Origin: Candidatus Gastranaerophilales bacterium
Lineage (GTDB): Bacteria > Cyanobacteriota > Vampirovibrionia > Gastranaerophilales > Gastranaerophilaceae
NCBI GenBank assembly: GCA_944322755.1
Contig: CALUPY010000015.1
Location: 1 to 59,201, forward strand
DNA: 59,201 nucleotides
Direction: 5' to 3'
The position numbers and the translations under genes are program-made. This document shows positions 42,599-52,491 of the stretch, piece after piece (the stretch's first letter is position 1; each line of letters begins with the position of its first letter). The notes beneath the pieces are model-generated. The model made no database searches. It was not told the DNA's origin and saw only the letters and a list, made by a program, of their open reading frames with translations.

Positions 42599-43137
42599 TA
42601 CGGTAATTTGTTTAGAATGGTTATAACTTTCTCACCGTATATTTTTTGCTTTAAAAGATTGAAGCCGCAAAAATCAATTTCCGTTTCTTTCAAATGTTCG
42701 AGTACAATCACTCCATCTTGCTGTAAAAGCAATTTTTCTTTTATTTTTTGCAAAACATCTTCATACAGTCCTTCTCTATACGGCGGGTCAATATAAATTA
42801 CATCAAAAAGTTTGTCCGTTTTTTCAAGAATTTTTAATGCGCTGCCCGCATAAAAAACAGGGTTTAGTGATAATTTTTTAGCATTTTCTTTTAACAAAAA
42901 AAATGTCTTTCTGTCTTTTTCAATAAACACAGCATTTTCAAATCCCCGCGATATTGCCTCGAATCCCATTATGCCTGAACCAGCAAATGAGTCGAGAAAC
43001 AATTTCCCCTCAAAATTCATCAGACTTTTCAGTACACTGAAAACACTTTCTCTTACTTGAGAAAGAGTAGGACGCACATTTGTACCTTTAGGTGAAATGA
43101 TTTTTCTGGATTTTAAATAACCGCCTGTAATTTGCAT
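42598..43137 (-). CDS. rsmD: 16S rRNA (guanine966-N2)-methyltransferase RsmD
   Basis: Methylates G966 of 16S rRNA. The 179-residue protein starts MQITGGYLKSRKIISPKG and has PTLSQVRESVFSVL, LDSFAGSGIMGFEAISRG (AdoMet motif I) and YIDPPYREGLY (catalytic DPPY). Normal length. Downstream is the palindromic region; upstream is the HEAT gene terminator. Confidence 0.96.
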   Translation of the reverse strand: MQITGGYLKSRKIISPKGTNVRPTLSQVRESVFSVLKSLMNFEGKLFLDSFAGSGIMGFEAISRGFENAVFIEKDRKTFFLLKENAKKLSLNPVFYAGSALKILEKTDKLFDVIYIDPPYREGLYEDVLQKIKEKLLLQQDGVIVLEHLKETEIDFCGFNLLKQKIYGEKVITILNKLP

Positions 43138-43197
43138 AAACAGATTTTATCATAAAAAACAGTTAACCTGAGAAAACTAAAAACATTTTACTAAACT

Positions 43198-43225
43198 AAA
43201 AAGCCCTCAAATTTGAGGGCTTTTT
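43198..43225. terminator. Terminator after the HEAT-repeat gene
   Basis: AAAAGCCCTCAAA pairs with TTTGAGGGCTTTT, with T and A tracts on both sides. Nearly the same stem sequence is used after typA. Confidence 0.85.
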
Positions 43226-43243
43226 ATGGTTTGGTTTAATTAA

Positions 43244-44098
43244 TTATGCATTAACAGGTTTTTTCTGAGCATTAGCTCCGGGGATTGCCTGCCAGTTAGC
43301 TGCCATAATTTTTTTGAATGATTTAAGAGCTGTGTCTTCGAGTTCGCCGAGTTCTTCTGCTGCCATAATGAGTTCTCTTAACGGCATCAATGCTCTCTGG
43401 TCACGAAGAACGCCGAGAGCTGCAGCTGCACCGGCTCTAACTAAATCATTTTCTTTAGTATTTTGCATAACTTCAATCAAAGCAGGAACTGCTTTTTTGT
43501 CGTTCAATTTTCCGAGTGAAGTTACTGCATAAATTCTGACGTTAACCCATTCATCTTTGAGCATTGTAATAATTTTATCAACTGCTTTTGGATTTCCGAT
43601 TTCTCCGAGTGCTCTTGTTGCATCGCATCTTACGTTAACTTTTTCGTGAGTAAGTGATTCCATAAGTGCGTCAGTAGCAACATCTCCAATTTCAATAAGA
43701 GCATCTGTTGCAGTAATACAAACCTGGGGATTTTCGTCATTTAATGCTTCAACCAGCGGTTCTACAACTTCTTTTCCGCCTAAACGACCGAGTGCACGGG
43801 CTGCACGAACACGTACATCAACGTTTCTGTCCTCTCTTAATGATTCAATAAGAGGCATTGTTGCACTGGTATCGCCAAGTTCACCGAGTGCACGGGCTGC
43901 ATAAAGACGTACGGAACCGTTTTTGTCATTTTTCAATACGTCAATAAGCGGTTCAACTGCCTGTGAATCACCGATTTCTCCGAGAACACGGGCAGCATTG
44001 TATCTGACTTTTTCAGAATTGCTGGTACGTAAATCATTCAATAATTCGTCAAATGATTTTTTTGCTTGTTTCTTTCTTGAGTTCACACTAATTGTCAT
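43244..44098 (-). CDS. HEAT-repeat protein (PBS-lyase-like repeats)
   Basis: A 284-residue protein of seven or so ~31-residue HEAT repeats with the recurrent pattern VRxxAARALGELGD (for example NAARVLGEIGDSQAVEPLID). Such repeats are common in cyanobacterial bilin lyases and in unrelated scaffold proteins. With no bilin genes here I call only a scaffold. The repeats are also visible in the DNA as recurring words. The N terminus is basic (SRKKQAKKSFDELL). Confidence 0.9.
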   Translation of the reverse strand: MTISVNSRKKQAKKSFDELLNDLRTSNSEKVRYNAARVLGEIGDSQAVEPLIDVLKNDKNGSVRLYAARALGELGDTSATMPLIESLREDRNVDVRVRAARALGRLGGKEVVEPLVEALNDENPQVCITATDALIEIGDVATDALMESLTHEKVNVRCDATRALGEIGNPKAVDKIITMLKDEWVNVRIYAVTSLGKLNDKKAVPALIEVMQNTKENDLVRAGAAAALGVLRDQRALMPLRELIMAAEELGELEDTALKSFKKIMAANWQAIPGANAQKKPVNA

Positions 44099-44415
44099 GT
44101 CTTTCCTCCGACATTAATTCACACACTTTCTAATTTTTTCCCTACTAAATTAATTAAAAAATGTTGAATTTATTAATTGACTTTTTTATACCTATTATTA
44201 ACAATTTTGTTACATATTTTTCTGTTTTTTATATTAAGGGTAAACAGAACACTTATTTATTCTCTGTTTTTATATTATATCATTTTTTTTATCCTTTTGC
44301 TATATTTTTTAAAAGATTCATACTAAATAAGTAATATTGTTTTTTTAATGATACATTTCTTTCTTCAAAATTAACATAAATTCATGTTACGAGATTTTAA
44401 TACTTTTGACACAAT
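44099..44415. other. 317-bp AT-rich gap upstream of the HEAT-repeat gene
   Basis: Very AT-rich, with no open frame, hairpin terminator or RNA gene recognised. It presumably holds the HEAT gene promoter. Confidence 0.5.
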
Positions 44416-44868
44416 TTAATAACCTTTTTTCAATTTGATTTCTAATCTTAAAAAAGTGACCGCTAAAAATATTCCGATAAATATTCCTGCCAACATACTA
44501 ATGTATAACGGAGGGAAAAACAAATTAAAATATTCCAGCAAAAATTCACCTATGCCAAGCACTCCGAAAAACACATAAAACCCGTGACCGATTTTTATTT
44601 GTTCAAAATATAATAAAAGCGTCAAAAATATTCCTGAATAAATTCCGAGACATCTTGCACAAATCGGCATAGGGTAACCTTTTAAGAAAAATGCATGATT
44701 TGTCGACGCATGACAGATTCTGTCATACAAACCATAAAACGAATCTGAAAGCCCTACGTGATAATAACACAATATCGGAACGAGCAAAGCGCCCAAAACA
44801 ATTAAAAAAGAACATCCGGTCAAAACTGTCAGAACAAATGTTTTTAACGTTATTTTTTCAACTTTCAT
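44416..44868 (-). CDS. DUF2085 membrane protein
   Basis: About 150 residues with four membrane helices. The DUF2085 hallmark is visible: RICHASTNHAFFLKGYPMP then ICARCLGIYSGIF, with conserved Cys and His residues. The function of the family is unknown. The frame opens 12 codons earlier (44904); I prefer the internal ATG since MKVEKITLKTF gives a normal N terminus. Confidence 0.82.
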   Translation of the reverse strand: MKVEKITLKTFVLTVLTGCSFLIVLGALLVPILCYYHVGLSDSFYGLYDRICHASTNHAFFLKGYPMPICARCLGIYSGIFLTLLLYFEQIKIGHGFYVFFGVLGIGEFLLEYFNLFFPPLYISMLAGIFIGIFLAVTFLRLEIKLKKGY

Positions 44869-44937
44869 AAATTTATTTCTAACTCCAACGCATTCCCGAA
44901 ACATGATTATACAGCATGTTTTGAATTAAATAAAGAG

Positions 44938-46383
44938 TTATTTTATAACTTCAATAAATTTATATTCGTTGAGATATGGCATATGAGCTTCTGTGATAAG
45001 TTCACCCGGAAGCAGAATCGAAATTCCCGGAGGACATTCCGCGATAACTTCTGCTGAAATTCTGCCCACAGCTTCTTCTTTCGGAATGGTTTCTTTTTCG
45101 CTGTAAAATGCATCACGGGGTTTCATAATAATTTTCGGCGTGAGCATGGGCATGTGTTTTCTTTTTTCTATGTAATAAATATCAGAATAATTCGATTTTG
45201 CAATTGTCTCTAAACTATTTACAAGATACTGAATTTCTTGTTTTGTATTTCCGATATTTATTAAGAGCAAAACACCGTCATCGCTGGCACTTTCAACTTC
45301 AATATCAAAATCTATCTCAAGAATACTTTCCAGACGTTTTCCTGAAAGTCCGCGCATTTTTATGAATATTTTTGTCAAATCAAGATTGTAATTTTCTGTC
45401 GGTTCAAGACAATCTATTCCGTCGATTTTTTTCAATTTTTTTCTTATAAATTGAGCATACTGAATAGCTCTTTTTAACTGTCTTTTGCCCCGTTTTGATT
45501 CAAGATTTGCACGTGCGGCATCCAAGCTTGCCATTAAAAGCATAGACGGGCTTGTTGTTTGTAAAAGCTGAATAGCCCGTTCAACTTCGTCCGGATTAAA
45601 CATCGAATCTTTTGAAATATGAAGCATTGAACTCTGGGACATGCTTCCGCCTGTTTTGTGCAAAGAATGAATAACTGCGTCAGCACCGAGATGTAAAGAT
45701 GATGTCGGAAGATTTTTGTTAAAATTCCAGAGACATCCGTGTGCTTCATCCACAATAAGAGGTACATTATATTTTTTACAAATTGCACTGATTGATTTTA
45801 TATCACTGACAACACCTTCGTAAGTCGGGTTTGTTATCCAAACAAGTGCAACATCGTCATTTTCCTGCAATGCTTTTTCAATATTTTTAGGTTCAATTTC
45901 ACCCCACAAAGACCAGTCCTCAAGTTTTTCAGGAACAATCCATACAGGCTCTGCACCTGAAATAATCATGCCGGTCAAAATAGAACGGTGGCAGTTTCGA
46001 TTTACTATAACTTTCTTACCGGGTTTTGTAAGCCCCATTGCGAGTGCAAGATTTCCGATGGTCGAACCGCCGACAAGAAAGAAGGTTCTCTGTGCACCAA
46101 AAGCCTCTGCTGCCAGTTTTTGTGCTTCTTTTATGGGACCGGTTGCAGGATGCAGCGTACCCAAATTGTCAAATTCATCTGTGGTATCAAGAACAAGTGC
46201 CTTGCTTCCGATTAGTTCTCTAAATTCCGGAAAAACAGCTCTACCGCCGGTGTGACCGGGGATATGGAACTGCATCATAGGATTTCGGTAAAATTTCTCT
46301 AATGCTTCAACAAGCGGAGCATGAACATCATTTTGCGATTCGATTGATTTCTGTTTTAATTTAAGTATTTTCGGCTTCAACAT
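44938..46383 (-). CDS. Orn/Lys/Arg decarboxylase family protein
   Basis: A fold-type I PLP decarboxylase of 481 residues, the short form seen in cyanobacteria and Firmicutes. It probably makes a polyamine precursor from arginine, lysine or ornithine. Motifs: QFHIPGHTGG, FFLVGGSTIGNLA, VDEAHGCLWNF and the PLP lysine in HSLHKTGGSMSQSSML. The C-terminal domain ends with ECPPGISILLPGE. It lacks the N-terminal wing domain of the inducible enterobacterial enzymes. Which amino acid is used cannot be read. Confidence 0.92.
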   Translation of the reverse strand: MLKPKILKLKQKSIESQNDVHAPLVEALEKFYRNPMMQFHIPGHTGGRAVFPEFRELIGSKALVLDTTDEFDNLGTLHPATGPIKEAQKLAAEAFGAQRTFFLVGGSTIGNLALAMGLTKPGKKVIVNRNCHRSILTGMIISGAEPVWIVPEKLEDWSLWGEIEPKNIEKALQENDDVALVWITNPTYEGVVSDIKSISAICKKYNVPLIVDEAHGCLWNFNKNLPTSSLHLGADAVIHSLHKTGGSMSQSSMLHISKDSMFNPDEVERAIQLLQTTSPSMLLMASLDAARANLESKRGKRQLKRAIQYAQFIRKKLKKIDGIDCLEPTENYNLDLTKIFIKMRGLSGKRLESILEIDFDIEVESASDDGVLLLINIGNTKQEIQYLVNSLETIAKSNYSDIYYIEKRKHMPMLTPKIIMKPRDAFYSEKETIPKEEAVGRISAEVIAECPPGISILLPGELITEAHMPYLNEYKFIEVIK

Positions 46384-46689
46384 TTAGCATAAAATCTCCT
46401 ATAAATTTATTCTAATATGTTGCCTTTCTGTTCAATACCCTTCATTATGCGAATTTCGTTTTTTGTCGGTTCTTGTTCTTGAGGCACGTCCCATCATTTT
46501 TATTGTAAACGGTAATTAACACTTTACTACAAAATAAATGTAATTAACACATTTTTTTGTGGGATAATTTACATTATTATAAATATAAATAAAATAAATA
46601 GAAAAATTTTGAAAATTTATCAAAATAGACGAATTTATTTCTATTTTGTTACAAAGCGTTCATTAATAACATAAAAAGAAAGGGATAAT
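46384..46689. other. 306-bp gap between decarboxylase and aroF
   Basis: A divergent promoter region, AT-rich, with no gene recognised. It contains an operator-like inverted repeat just upstream of aroF, given as a separate feature. Confidence 0.5.
46621..46648. promoter_or_regulatory. Inverted repeat upstream of aroF
   Basis: CAAAATAGA (46621-46629) and TCTATTTTG (46640-46648) are perfect arms around 10 bases, 41 bases before the aroF start. It may be an operator or a leader hairpin. Confidence 0.45.
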
Positions 46690-47724
46690 ATGCTTGTAAT
46701 AATGCGTCACGGGGCATCTGATGAACAGATACAGACAGTTATTTCATTTATAAAGAAAAAAGGATTCGATACACATGTTTCTCACGGTGAACTGCATACT
46801 GTAATAGGAGCCGTAGGCGGTAAGGTAATAGACCCCAGAGACATTGAACTTTTGGACGGTGTAAAAGAAGTTATAAAAATCACCTCAAGCTATAAACTTG
46901 CAAGCAGAATTTTTCAACCGCAGGATACTGTTATCGAGGTTAACGGCGTAAAATTCGGCGGAGAATATTGCGGAGTTATTGCAGGTCCATGCACAATAGA
47001 AAATCCTGAACAGATGGAAGAAACCGCAAAACAGCTTAGCCAAAAAGGTGTAAAAATATTAAGAGGCGGTGCTTTTAAACCGAGAACTTCACCTTATGCT
47101 TTTCAGGGATTAGGCGAAGAAGGATTGAAAATAATAAGAGATGTTGCCGACAAATACGGTATGGCTGTCACATCGGAAGTTATGGAAATTTCACAAATAC
47201 CGATGTTTATGAAATACGTAGATATTTTGCAGGTCGGTGCACGAAATATGCAGAATTTCAATCTGCTGCGTGAACTCGGATATATCAATAAACCTGTTAT
47301 TATAAAACGCGGACTTTCAGCTACTTTTGAAGAACTTCTGATGGCTGCTGAATATGTAATGTCAGGCGGAAACAGACAGGTTATTTTGTGTGAACGCGGA
47401 ATCAGAACTTTTGAAAAAACAACAAGAAACACGCTTGATTTATGCGCAATTCCTGTTATCAAAAAACTCAGTCACCTTCCGATAATAATTGACCCGAGCC
47501 ATGGCACAGGTTTAAGAGACAAAGTTGCGCCTATGTCGAGAGCTGCGGTTGCGGCAGGTTGTGATGGATTAATTATAGAAGTTCATTATGACCCTGATAC
47601 GGCATTGTGCGACGGTGCACAGTCTCTATATCCGGATCAATTCGGAGAATTGTATAGCGATTTGAAAAAAATTGCCCCGATTGTAGGGAAAAAAATAGAC
47701 AACGAACAGACTGTTGAAGTATAA
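46690..47724 (+). CDS. aroF: 3-deoxy-7-phosphoheptulonate synthase (DAHP synthase, AroA-beta type)
   Basis: First enzyme of the shikimate pathway, joining phosphoenolpyruvate and erythrose-4-phosphate. The 344-residue protein has an N-terminal ferredoxin-like regulatory domain (1-70, [20 protein letters not shown]). A TIM barrel follows with [58 protein letters not shown] and IDPSHGTG. A ribosome site, AAAGGGA, precedes it. The N-terminal domain is where aromatic amino acids inhibit Thermotoga-type enzymes. Confidence 0.96.
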   Translation: MLVIMRHGASDEQIQTVISFIKKKGFDTHVSHGELHTVIGAVGGKVIDPRDIELLDGVKEVIKITSSYKLASRIFQPQDTVIEVNGVKFGGEYCGVIAGPCTIENPEQMEETAKQLSQKGVKILRGGAFKPRTSPYAFQGLGEEGLKIIRDVADKYGMAVTSEVMEISQIPMFMKYVDILQVGARNMQNFNLLRELGYINKPVIIKRGLSATFEELLMAAEYVMSGGNRQVILCERGIRTFEKTTRNTLDLCAIPVIKKLSHLPIIIDPSHGTGLRDKVAPMSRAAVAAGCDGLIIEVHYDPDTALCDGAQSLYPDQFGELYSDLKKIAPIVGKKIDNEQTVEV

Positions 47725-47726
47725 AC

Positions 47727-47762
47727 ATAAAAAAAAGCTGTTGAATTTAAAAGTTCAACAGC
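47727..47762 (-). terminator. Terminator after the receiver-like gene
   Basis: GCTGTTGAA (47737-47745) pairs with TTCAACAGC (47754-47762). The A8 run at 47729-47736 is a U-run on the minus strand, so it ends the minus-strand gene and could also slow the convergent aroF transcript. Confidence 0.8.
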
Positions 47763-47792
47763 ACAGTCTAAACAGGGATGATAAAATAAAAG

Positions 47793-48182
47793 TTATATAG
47801 CTTGGGATGTGTACTGATACATATTTACTACTTTCGGTCTTAAGTATGAACCGAGTCTTGAAATATCATTCAGATACAATAATGATTTGTTTGATAACAT
47901 TCTGAGAGTTTTATTTTTTTCGTCTGCGTTATTAATAATAACGGTAATAGGGAAATACTGGGAGAATTCTTCAACTGCCGCTTCGACGACTACATTGTAA
48001 AGCTCAGCATCTACGATTATGTGAGAAATGCCTGCGATTTCCAAATATCTCTCTGCGCTCTCCGGTTCCGTTACGGAATAAATATTTCTTTCGGAAATTC
48101 CGCAGTTAATGCATTCCTGGGTAAGTTCTGATAAAGTTTTTAAATTGTTTTGTATTAAAAGTACTGCTCTTTTGTTTAACAT
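47793..48182 (-). CDS. Receiver-like protein (degenerate single-domain response regulator)
   Basis: A 129-residue protein with the alpha/beta pattern of a receiver domain. It starts KRAVLLIQNNLKTLSEL, and IIVDAELYN puts Asp58 at the phosphorylation position. The acidic pair after strand 1 (QNN) and the late Lys are missing. Phosphorylation is therefore doubtful, and it may act by protein contact alone. It is followed by a terminator. Confidence 0.6.
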   Translation of the reverse strand: MLNKRAVLLIQNNLKTLSELTQECINCGISERNIYSVTEPESAERYLEIAGISHIIVDAELYNVVVEAAVEEFSQYFPITVIINNADEKNKTLRMLSNKSLLYLNDISRLGSYLRPKVVNMYQYTSQAI

Positions 48183-48374
48183 CTCTAATTCCTTTATCTG
48201 TTATATATATCGACTTTTGAAAAAAAATCTTTAGCAGTTTTGGTTATGATTCATACAAATGTATTAGATTGTACTGAAAATATTTTAAAATGCCCGATGC
48301 TGTGTGTATGTGCAGCAGCGGATTATATACGTACGGGCAATGAAAAAAAACAAAATACTTTATAAAATCATTGA

Positions 48375-49742
48375 ATGAAAGAACGTGTTGTAATACTGGG
48401 TGGAGGGGCTGCAGGCCCGAAAATAATGGCAAAACTGCTGAGAACTACAGAATATGACTGCCAGATAGATATGTATACAGATGAGGATATGATATCTTAC
48501 TCGGCATGTGGCATGCCTTTTTATATAGAAGGGTTGATTGAAAATTACCGCCGGCTCATAGTCCGTACACCTCAACAGTTTGAAGAAAAGGGTGCAAATA
48601 TTCATCTTAGCAAAAGATGTATTAAAATAATGCCGGATGAAAAAAAGGTTATGCTTGAAGATGTAAAAACAAAAGAAATTTCATACGCTGACTATGACAA
48701 GTTAGCGATTACAACAGGTGCACGTCCGTATGTACCAAATATTAAAAATATAAATCTGAAAAATGTTTTTACATTGAGAAAACTCGAGGATGCAATTAAT
48801 ATCAAAGATACCATGCTGCAGTCCAAAAAGGCAGTAATTGTCGGAGGAGGTTATATAGGTATAGAGCTTCTGGAGGCTTTTGTTGTCAATGATTTGCAGG
48901 TAGATTTAATAGAGCGCTCATCACATATTCTTTCTATTTTTGATGATGACATGTCGGAATTGATTAAAACGCATATAGAAAGTACAAGTCCTGATAAAGT
49001 AAAAATAATAACCGATGATGCTGTTATTGCATTGATAGGTGAAGACAAAGTGGAAAAAGTTGTGACCCAGAATGGAAAAATAATTGATACGGATATGGTA
49101 ATTATTGCATCGGGAGTAGTTCCGAATACTGAAATTGCAGGAGAGGCAGGTTTGGAACTCGGTGTTGGAAATACAATAAGAGTGAATCATCGTATGCAAA
49201 CATCTGTAAAAGATATTTATGCAGCCGGAGATTGTATTGAAAATTATCATCTTGTCTCAAGAAGTCATGTATGGATTCCGCTCGGCTCTTCAGCAAATAA
49301 AGAAGGCAGATGCGCAGCTATAAATATTTCAGGCGGTTATGACACACTGCCTGGTATTTTGGGTTCGTCAGTTACAAGATATATTGGTTTTACCATGTCA
49401 TTAACCGGTTTGACAGAAAGAGATGCCAGAAATCATGGATTCGATGTAATAACAACTGTTACTACAAAACAGGACAAGGCAGGATATATGCCAGAGTCTG
49501 AAAATATCACAATAAAACTTGTAGCTGACAGAAGAACGCAAAAAATTCTGGGTGCTCAAGCAGTCGGTGCAGGTGATGCGGATAAAAGAATAAATACAGT
49601 GGCGTCTGCTATAATGGCAGATGAAACTGTTGATGACTTTTTGCATCTTGATATGACTTATGCACCGCCATATTCTACAGCAATTGATCCTTTGCTTTCT
49701 GCAGCTATCGTTTTGAATAACAAATTAAAATCAAATGACTAG
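48375..49742 (+). CDS. FAD/NAD(P)-dependent disulfide oxidoreductase (CoA-disulfide reductase-like)
   Basis: A 455-residue flavoprotein with an N-terminal Rossmann motif (VVILGGGAAGPKIMAKLL) and the single redox Cys45 in SYSACGMPFYIEGL. TGARPYVP, the NAD motif AVIVGGGYIGIELLEAF and AAGDCIENYHLV follow. The C-terminal dimerisation domain ends with TYAPPYSTAIDPLL. This set is typical of CoA-disulfide reductase and NADH oxidase/peroxidase enzymes; which activity applies cannot be told. Its stop overlaps the 3' end of the convergent STAS-like gene by 4 bases. Confidence 0.92.
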   Translation: MKERVVILGGGAAGPKIMAKLLRTTEYDCQIDMYTDEDMISYSACGMPFYIEGLIENYRRLIVRTPQQFEEKGANIHLSKRCIKIMPDEKKVMLEDVKTKEISYADYDKLAITTGARPYVPNIKNINLKNVFTLRKLEDAINIKDTMLQSKKAVIVGGGYIGIELLEAFVVNDLQVDLIERSSHILSIFDDDMSELIKTHIESTSPDKVKIITDDAVIALIGEDKVEKVVTQNGKIIDTDMVIIASGVVPNTEIAGEAGLELGVGNTIRVNHRMQTSVKDIYAAGDCIENYHLVSRSHVWIPLGSSANKEGRCAAINISGGYDTLPGILGSSVTRYIGFTMSLTGLTERDARNHGFDVITTVTTKQDKAGYMPESENITIKLVADRRTQKILGAQAVGAGDADKRINTVASAIMADETVDDFLHLDMTYAPPYSTAIDPLLSAAIVLNNKLKSND

Positions 49743-50095
49743 CAGCTGTATTTTAGAAATTTTTTCGCAGATCGTTCAAAGTCAATGTATTTTGATTTTC
49801 TTGCAACAACCATAACTTCAGTATTCATCAATTTTAAACGTTTTATTAAACTTCTTGTTATTTCGTCTTTTACATACCACGAAATTTTTCCATTCGGATA
49901 TTTTGCGAAATGAAAAGTTGAGCACAATACACAAATCTTTGTTGTATCAATCATATTCAGACCAGATATGTCAATGCAAAGAGTCTGGCAGTCAGTGTTA
50001 TTAATGTATGCTTTAATTTCATTAACCTTTTCAAATATATCTTCGTTGTATTTTTTTATGGTTAAATCAATTTTAATGGGTTGTGAATTGTTCAT
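49739..50095 (-). CDS. STAS-like domain protein
   Basis: A 118-residue protein with the fold pattern of anti-sigma-factor antagonists: TLCIDISGLNMIDTTKICVL then helix and KISWYVKDEITRSLIKRL. The Ser that partner kinases phosphorylate is not clear; Thr at MIDTTK is at that place. No partner kinase is adjacent. Calls other than STAS remain possible. Confidence 0.62.
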   Translation of the reverse strand: MNNSQPIKIDLTIKKYNEDIFEKVNEIKAYINNTDCQTLCIDISGLNMIDTTKICVLCSTFHFAKYPNGKISWYVKDEITRSLIKRLKLMNTEVMVVARKSKYIDFERSAKKFLKYSC

Positions 50096-50406
50096 AAGTT
50101 TTTAAATTCTCTAATTTATACGAGTCTGTCTGATAATAGATAAGTTGTGCTGAACTTTAACGGACACAGCCGTTGTTACAGACGGTTATACGCCTGTTCA
50201 ACAAATCTTTGTTGTTAAGTTTATATATAATATATCGATACTTTTTTCAAAAAATTCAGTCAAAATATCAAAACTACACTATTTGGAGGAGATTGATTTT
50301 TCTTAATATAACAGGCTTTTTAACATAAAATGAAAAACAGCGTGACAGGCTGTAATTAATTACACGGGAACAACAAACTCGGGCTGCAGGCATGGTTAAT
50401 CTGCAG
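50096..50406. other. 311-bp gap with several small hairpins
   Basis: No gene seen. AACGG-ACACAG-CCGTT (near 50159) and AACAAA-TC-TTTGTT (near 50199) are small hairpins. GCTGCAG (about 50382) pairs with CTGCAGC just beyond the GT9 stop codon. No clear T-run terminator. Confidence 0.45.
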
Positions 50407-51450
50407 CTATAAAACAGTGTCAATTTCCTCTTTAACCATATCGGGAGAAATTTTTCCAAGACATTCGTAATTAAATTTGCATTTTCTCTTTAATGAACAG
50501 GGTCGGCAGGGAAGGTCTGCCGTAATAATTTGTGCATTTTTACACCACGGACGCCATTTATCAGTATCCATCGGCCCGTATATGCCCACAACCGGCGTTC
50601 CGACAGATGCAGCCATATGAAGGTTTCCGCTGTCACAACCGACAATCAAATCACATTTTTCAGTCAAAGCAAGACTTTCTCTCAGAGTGAGTTCACCGCA
50701 AAGATTAAGAGGTTTTCGTTCCAAATCACAAGTAATAAATTCTTCGATTTTTTCATATGTTAAACTGTCGTTTTTTGTTCCTGAAAATATTACCTGCACA
50801 TGTTTTTCATTGCTTAAATATTCAATAATTTTTGCAAAATTTTCTTTTGTCCATTCTTTTTTATGATTTCCGCTGGTTGCATGTACGAGGACTTTTTTTG
50901 TATTTTCTATGTTATTTTTTCTGAATATTTCATTTACTTTTTCATATTCTTGATTTTTTATCCAGTTTTCAAGGTAATCGTCTTTTATTTCTATTCCGTC
51001 TGCTCTCAAGACATCCAAAAAACATTCGACTTCATGTTTGTGATTTTCATACGGCACACGTTTTGTCAAAAAAATACCGCGTGATTCCGTGTCAAAACCT
51101 ACGCGTTCTTTAATTCCCGCAGCGAATGCCAGAAATGCGCTGGAGAAAGAACGTTTCAAGACATAGGCTTTATCGTATTTTTTTTCTCTTAAAAGTTTTA
51201 CGTAGCTCCAAAAAGTTTTTTTCTCACCGCCATCGTTTTCATAGCGGTGTTTGCGTGTTGTATCAAAATATATGAAATTGTCGACATAGGGACATTCTTT
51301 GATAATATCGCCCGACACGGGAGCAACCAGCATATCAATCCGTGCATCGGGATAAGCATATCTGAGATTTCGTAAGAAAGGAACTGTTAAGAGCGTATCA
51401 CCTATAAATCTGTAGCGCATTACAAGAATTTTTTTTACATCATTACTCAT
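50407..51450 (-). CDS. Glycosyltransferase family 9 (heptosyltransferase-like)
   Basis: A 347-residue ADP-heptose:LPS heptosyltransferase-like enzyme. It starts KKILVMRYRFIGDTLLTVPF and has VLVHATSGNHKKEW. The GT9 donor-site block is VGCDSGNLHMAASVGTPVVG followed by IYGPMDTDKWRPW. Together with lpxK, which overlaps its start by 8 bases, it points to LPS core assembly. The sugar donor is not certain. Confidence 0.9.
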   Translation of the reverse strand: MSNDVKKILVMRYRFIGDTLLTVPFLRNLRYAYPDARIDMLVAPVSGDIIKECPYVDNFIYFDTTRKHRYENDGGEKKTFWSYVKLLREKKYDKAYVLKRSFSSAFLAFAAGIKERVGFDTESRGIFLTKRVPYENHKHEVECFLDVLRADGIEIKDDYLENWIKNQEYEKVNEIFRKNNIENTKKVLVHATSGNHKKEWTKENFAKIIEYLSNEKHVQVIFSGTKNDSLTYEKIEEFITCDLERKPLNLCGELTLRESLALTEKCDLIVGCDSGNLHMAASVGTPVVGIYGPMDTDKWRPWCKNAQIITADLPCRPCSLKRKCKFNYECLGKISPDMVKEEIDTVL

Positions 51451-52480
51451 TTAACAATCCTTTTATATCTAACTCAGGTTTTAGTTTCAGTGCATATACT
51501 TCTATGTTTTTTAAATCAAGAGTTTTTAGTTTAACCGCATCTTTTTCTGTTGTGACAAGAACTTTGTGATGTGTTGCAAGCGTTTCAATATCCTCCTGCG
51601 TGTAAATATGATGGTCGGGGAAGTTTTTTGTACCTTTGAGAAGATGGTGTGGAAGAAAGTTGTAAAACTGCTCCGGCTGCCCTATTGCGCAAAATGCAAA
51701 CATTGCCGTATTTTCGGGCAGTATTTCTTCTGTTTCTATGTTATAGATTTTTTCAGGTTTCATATTACAGAGAAACACAGGTTTTTTGTATTTATTTTTT
51801 AGTTCGTCTACATAAATTTTTGCTTCTGTGTCATCAAAATTCTTATTTACAACAACTATTCTGTCTGCACGCTCAATTCCGCATACCGGCTCTCTTAAGG
51901 CACCAAGCGGCAGGACATGTCCGTTTGAGAATTTTTTTTCAGAATCCACAACGAGTATGTTCAGGTCTCTTTTGAGCTTTTGATGTTGAAATCCGTCGTC
52001 CAGAACGGCACCATCAGCATGAAGAATATTTTTTGCATACTCTGCTGCTTTTACTCTGGAGGAACAGGTCAAAACAGCAGCATTCTTGCAATTTTGCGCA
52101 AGCAAGAAAGGTTCGTCGCCTGCTTCTTTTGCACTATACTTTATTTCATCTCCGTCTGATACAACATTGACGTTTTTGTTAGAAATCTGACCTCCGTAGC
52201 CTCTTGAGAGTATGCAAACTTTTTTGCCTTTATTTGTAAGGTAGTTTGTTATTTCTGCAGTTATCGGAGTTTTTCCGGTTCCGCCTGTCGTAAGATTTCC
52301 GACTGATATTATGTATAAATCCGGTTTGTATGATTTGAATAAATTTTTTTTGTACAAAAAATTTCTGGTTACGCTTACTGCGCCGTAAACCAGAGACGGC
52401 AGCAACAAAGCAATATAAATCAGGTAATCAAAAACTTTATATTTATTTTTGTAATGGAATTTTGTCAAATATATTTTCAT
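51443..52480 (-). CDS. lpxK: Tetraacyldisaccharide 4'-kinase
   Basis: Phosphorylates the lipid A disaccharide at the 4' position, on the inner face of the inner membrane. The 345-residue protein has the N-terminal membrane-anchor helix (FDYLIYIALLLPSLVYGAVS) and the P-loop SVGNLTTGGTGKTPITAEI. It also has ILSRGYGG, the VLDDGFQHQKLKRDLNILVV catalytic block and LPLGALREP. Its presence shows the cell makes lipid A. It is followed by GT9 and preceded by the MCE gene at 11 bases. Confidence 0.96.
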   Translation of the reverse strand: MKIYLTKFHYKNKYKVFDYLIYIALLLPSLVYGAVSVTRNFLYKKNLFKSYKPDLYIISVGNLTTGGTGKTPITAEITNYLTNKGKKVCILSRGYGGQISNKNVNVVSDGDEIKYSAKEAGDEPFLLAQNCKNAAVLTCSSRVKAAEYAKNILHADGAVLDDGFQHQKLKRDLNILVVDSEKKFSNGHVLPLGALREPVCGIERADRIVVVNKNFDDTEAKIYVDELKNKYKKPVFLCNMKPEKIYNIETEEILPENTAMFAFCAIGQPEQFYNFLPHHLLKGTKNFPDHHIYTQEDIETLATHHKVLVTTEKDAVKLKTLDLKNIEVYALKLKPELDIKGLLNE

Positions 52481-52491
52481 GTTTTATATTT

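Noticed and set aside
43244-44098. Bilin lyase (CpcE/PecE-like) function for the HEAT-repeat protein
   Set aside because: The repeats match the PBS-lyase HEAT type, but no phycobiliprotein or bilin gene is present and the repeat alone does not show lyase activity.
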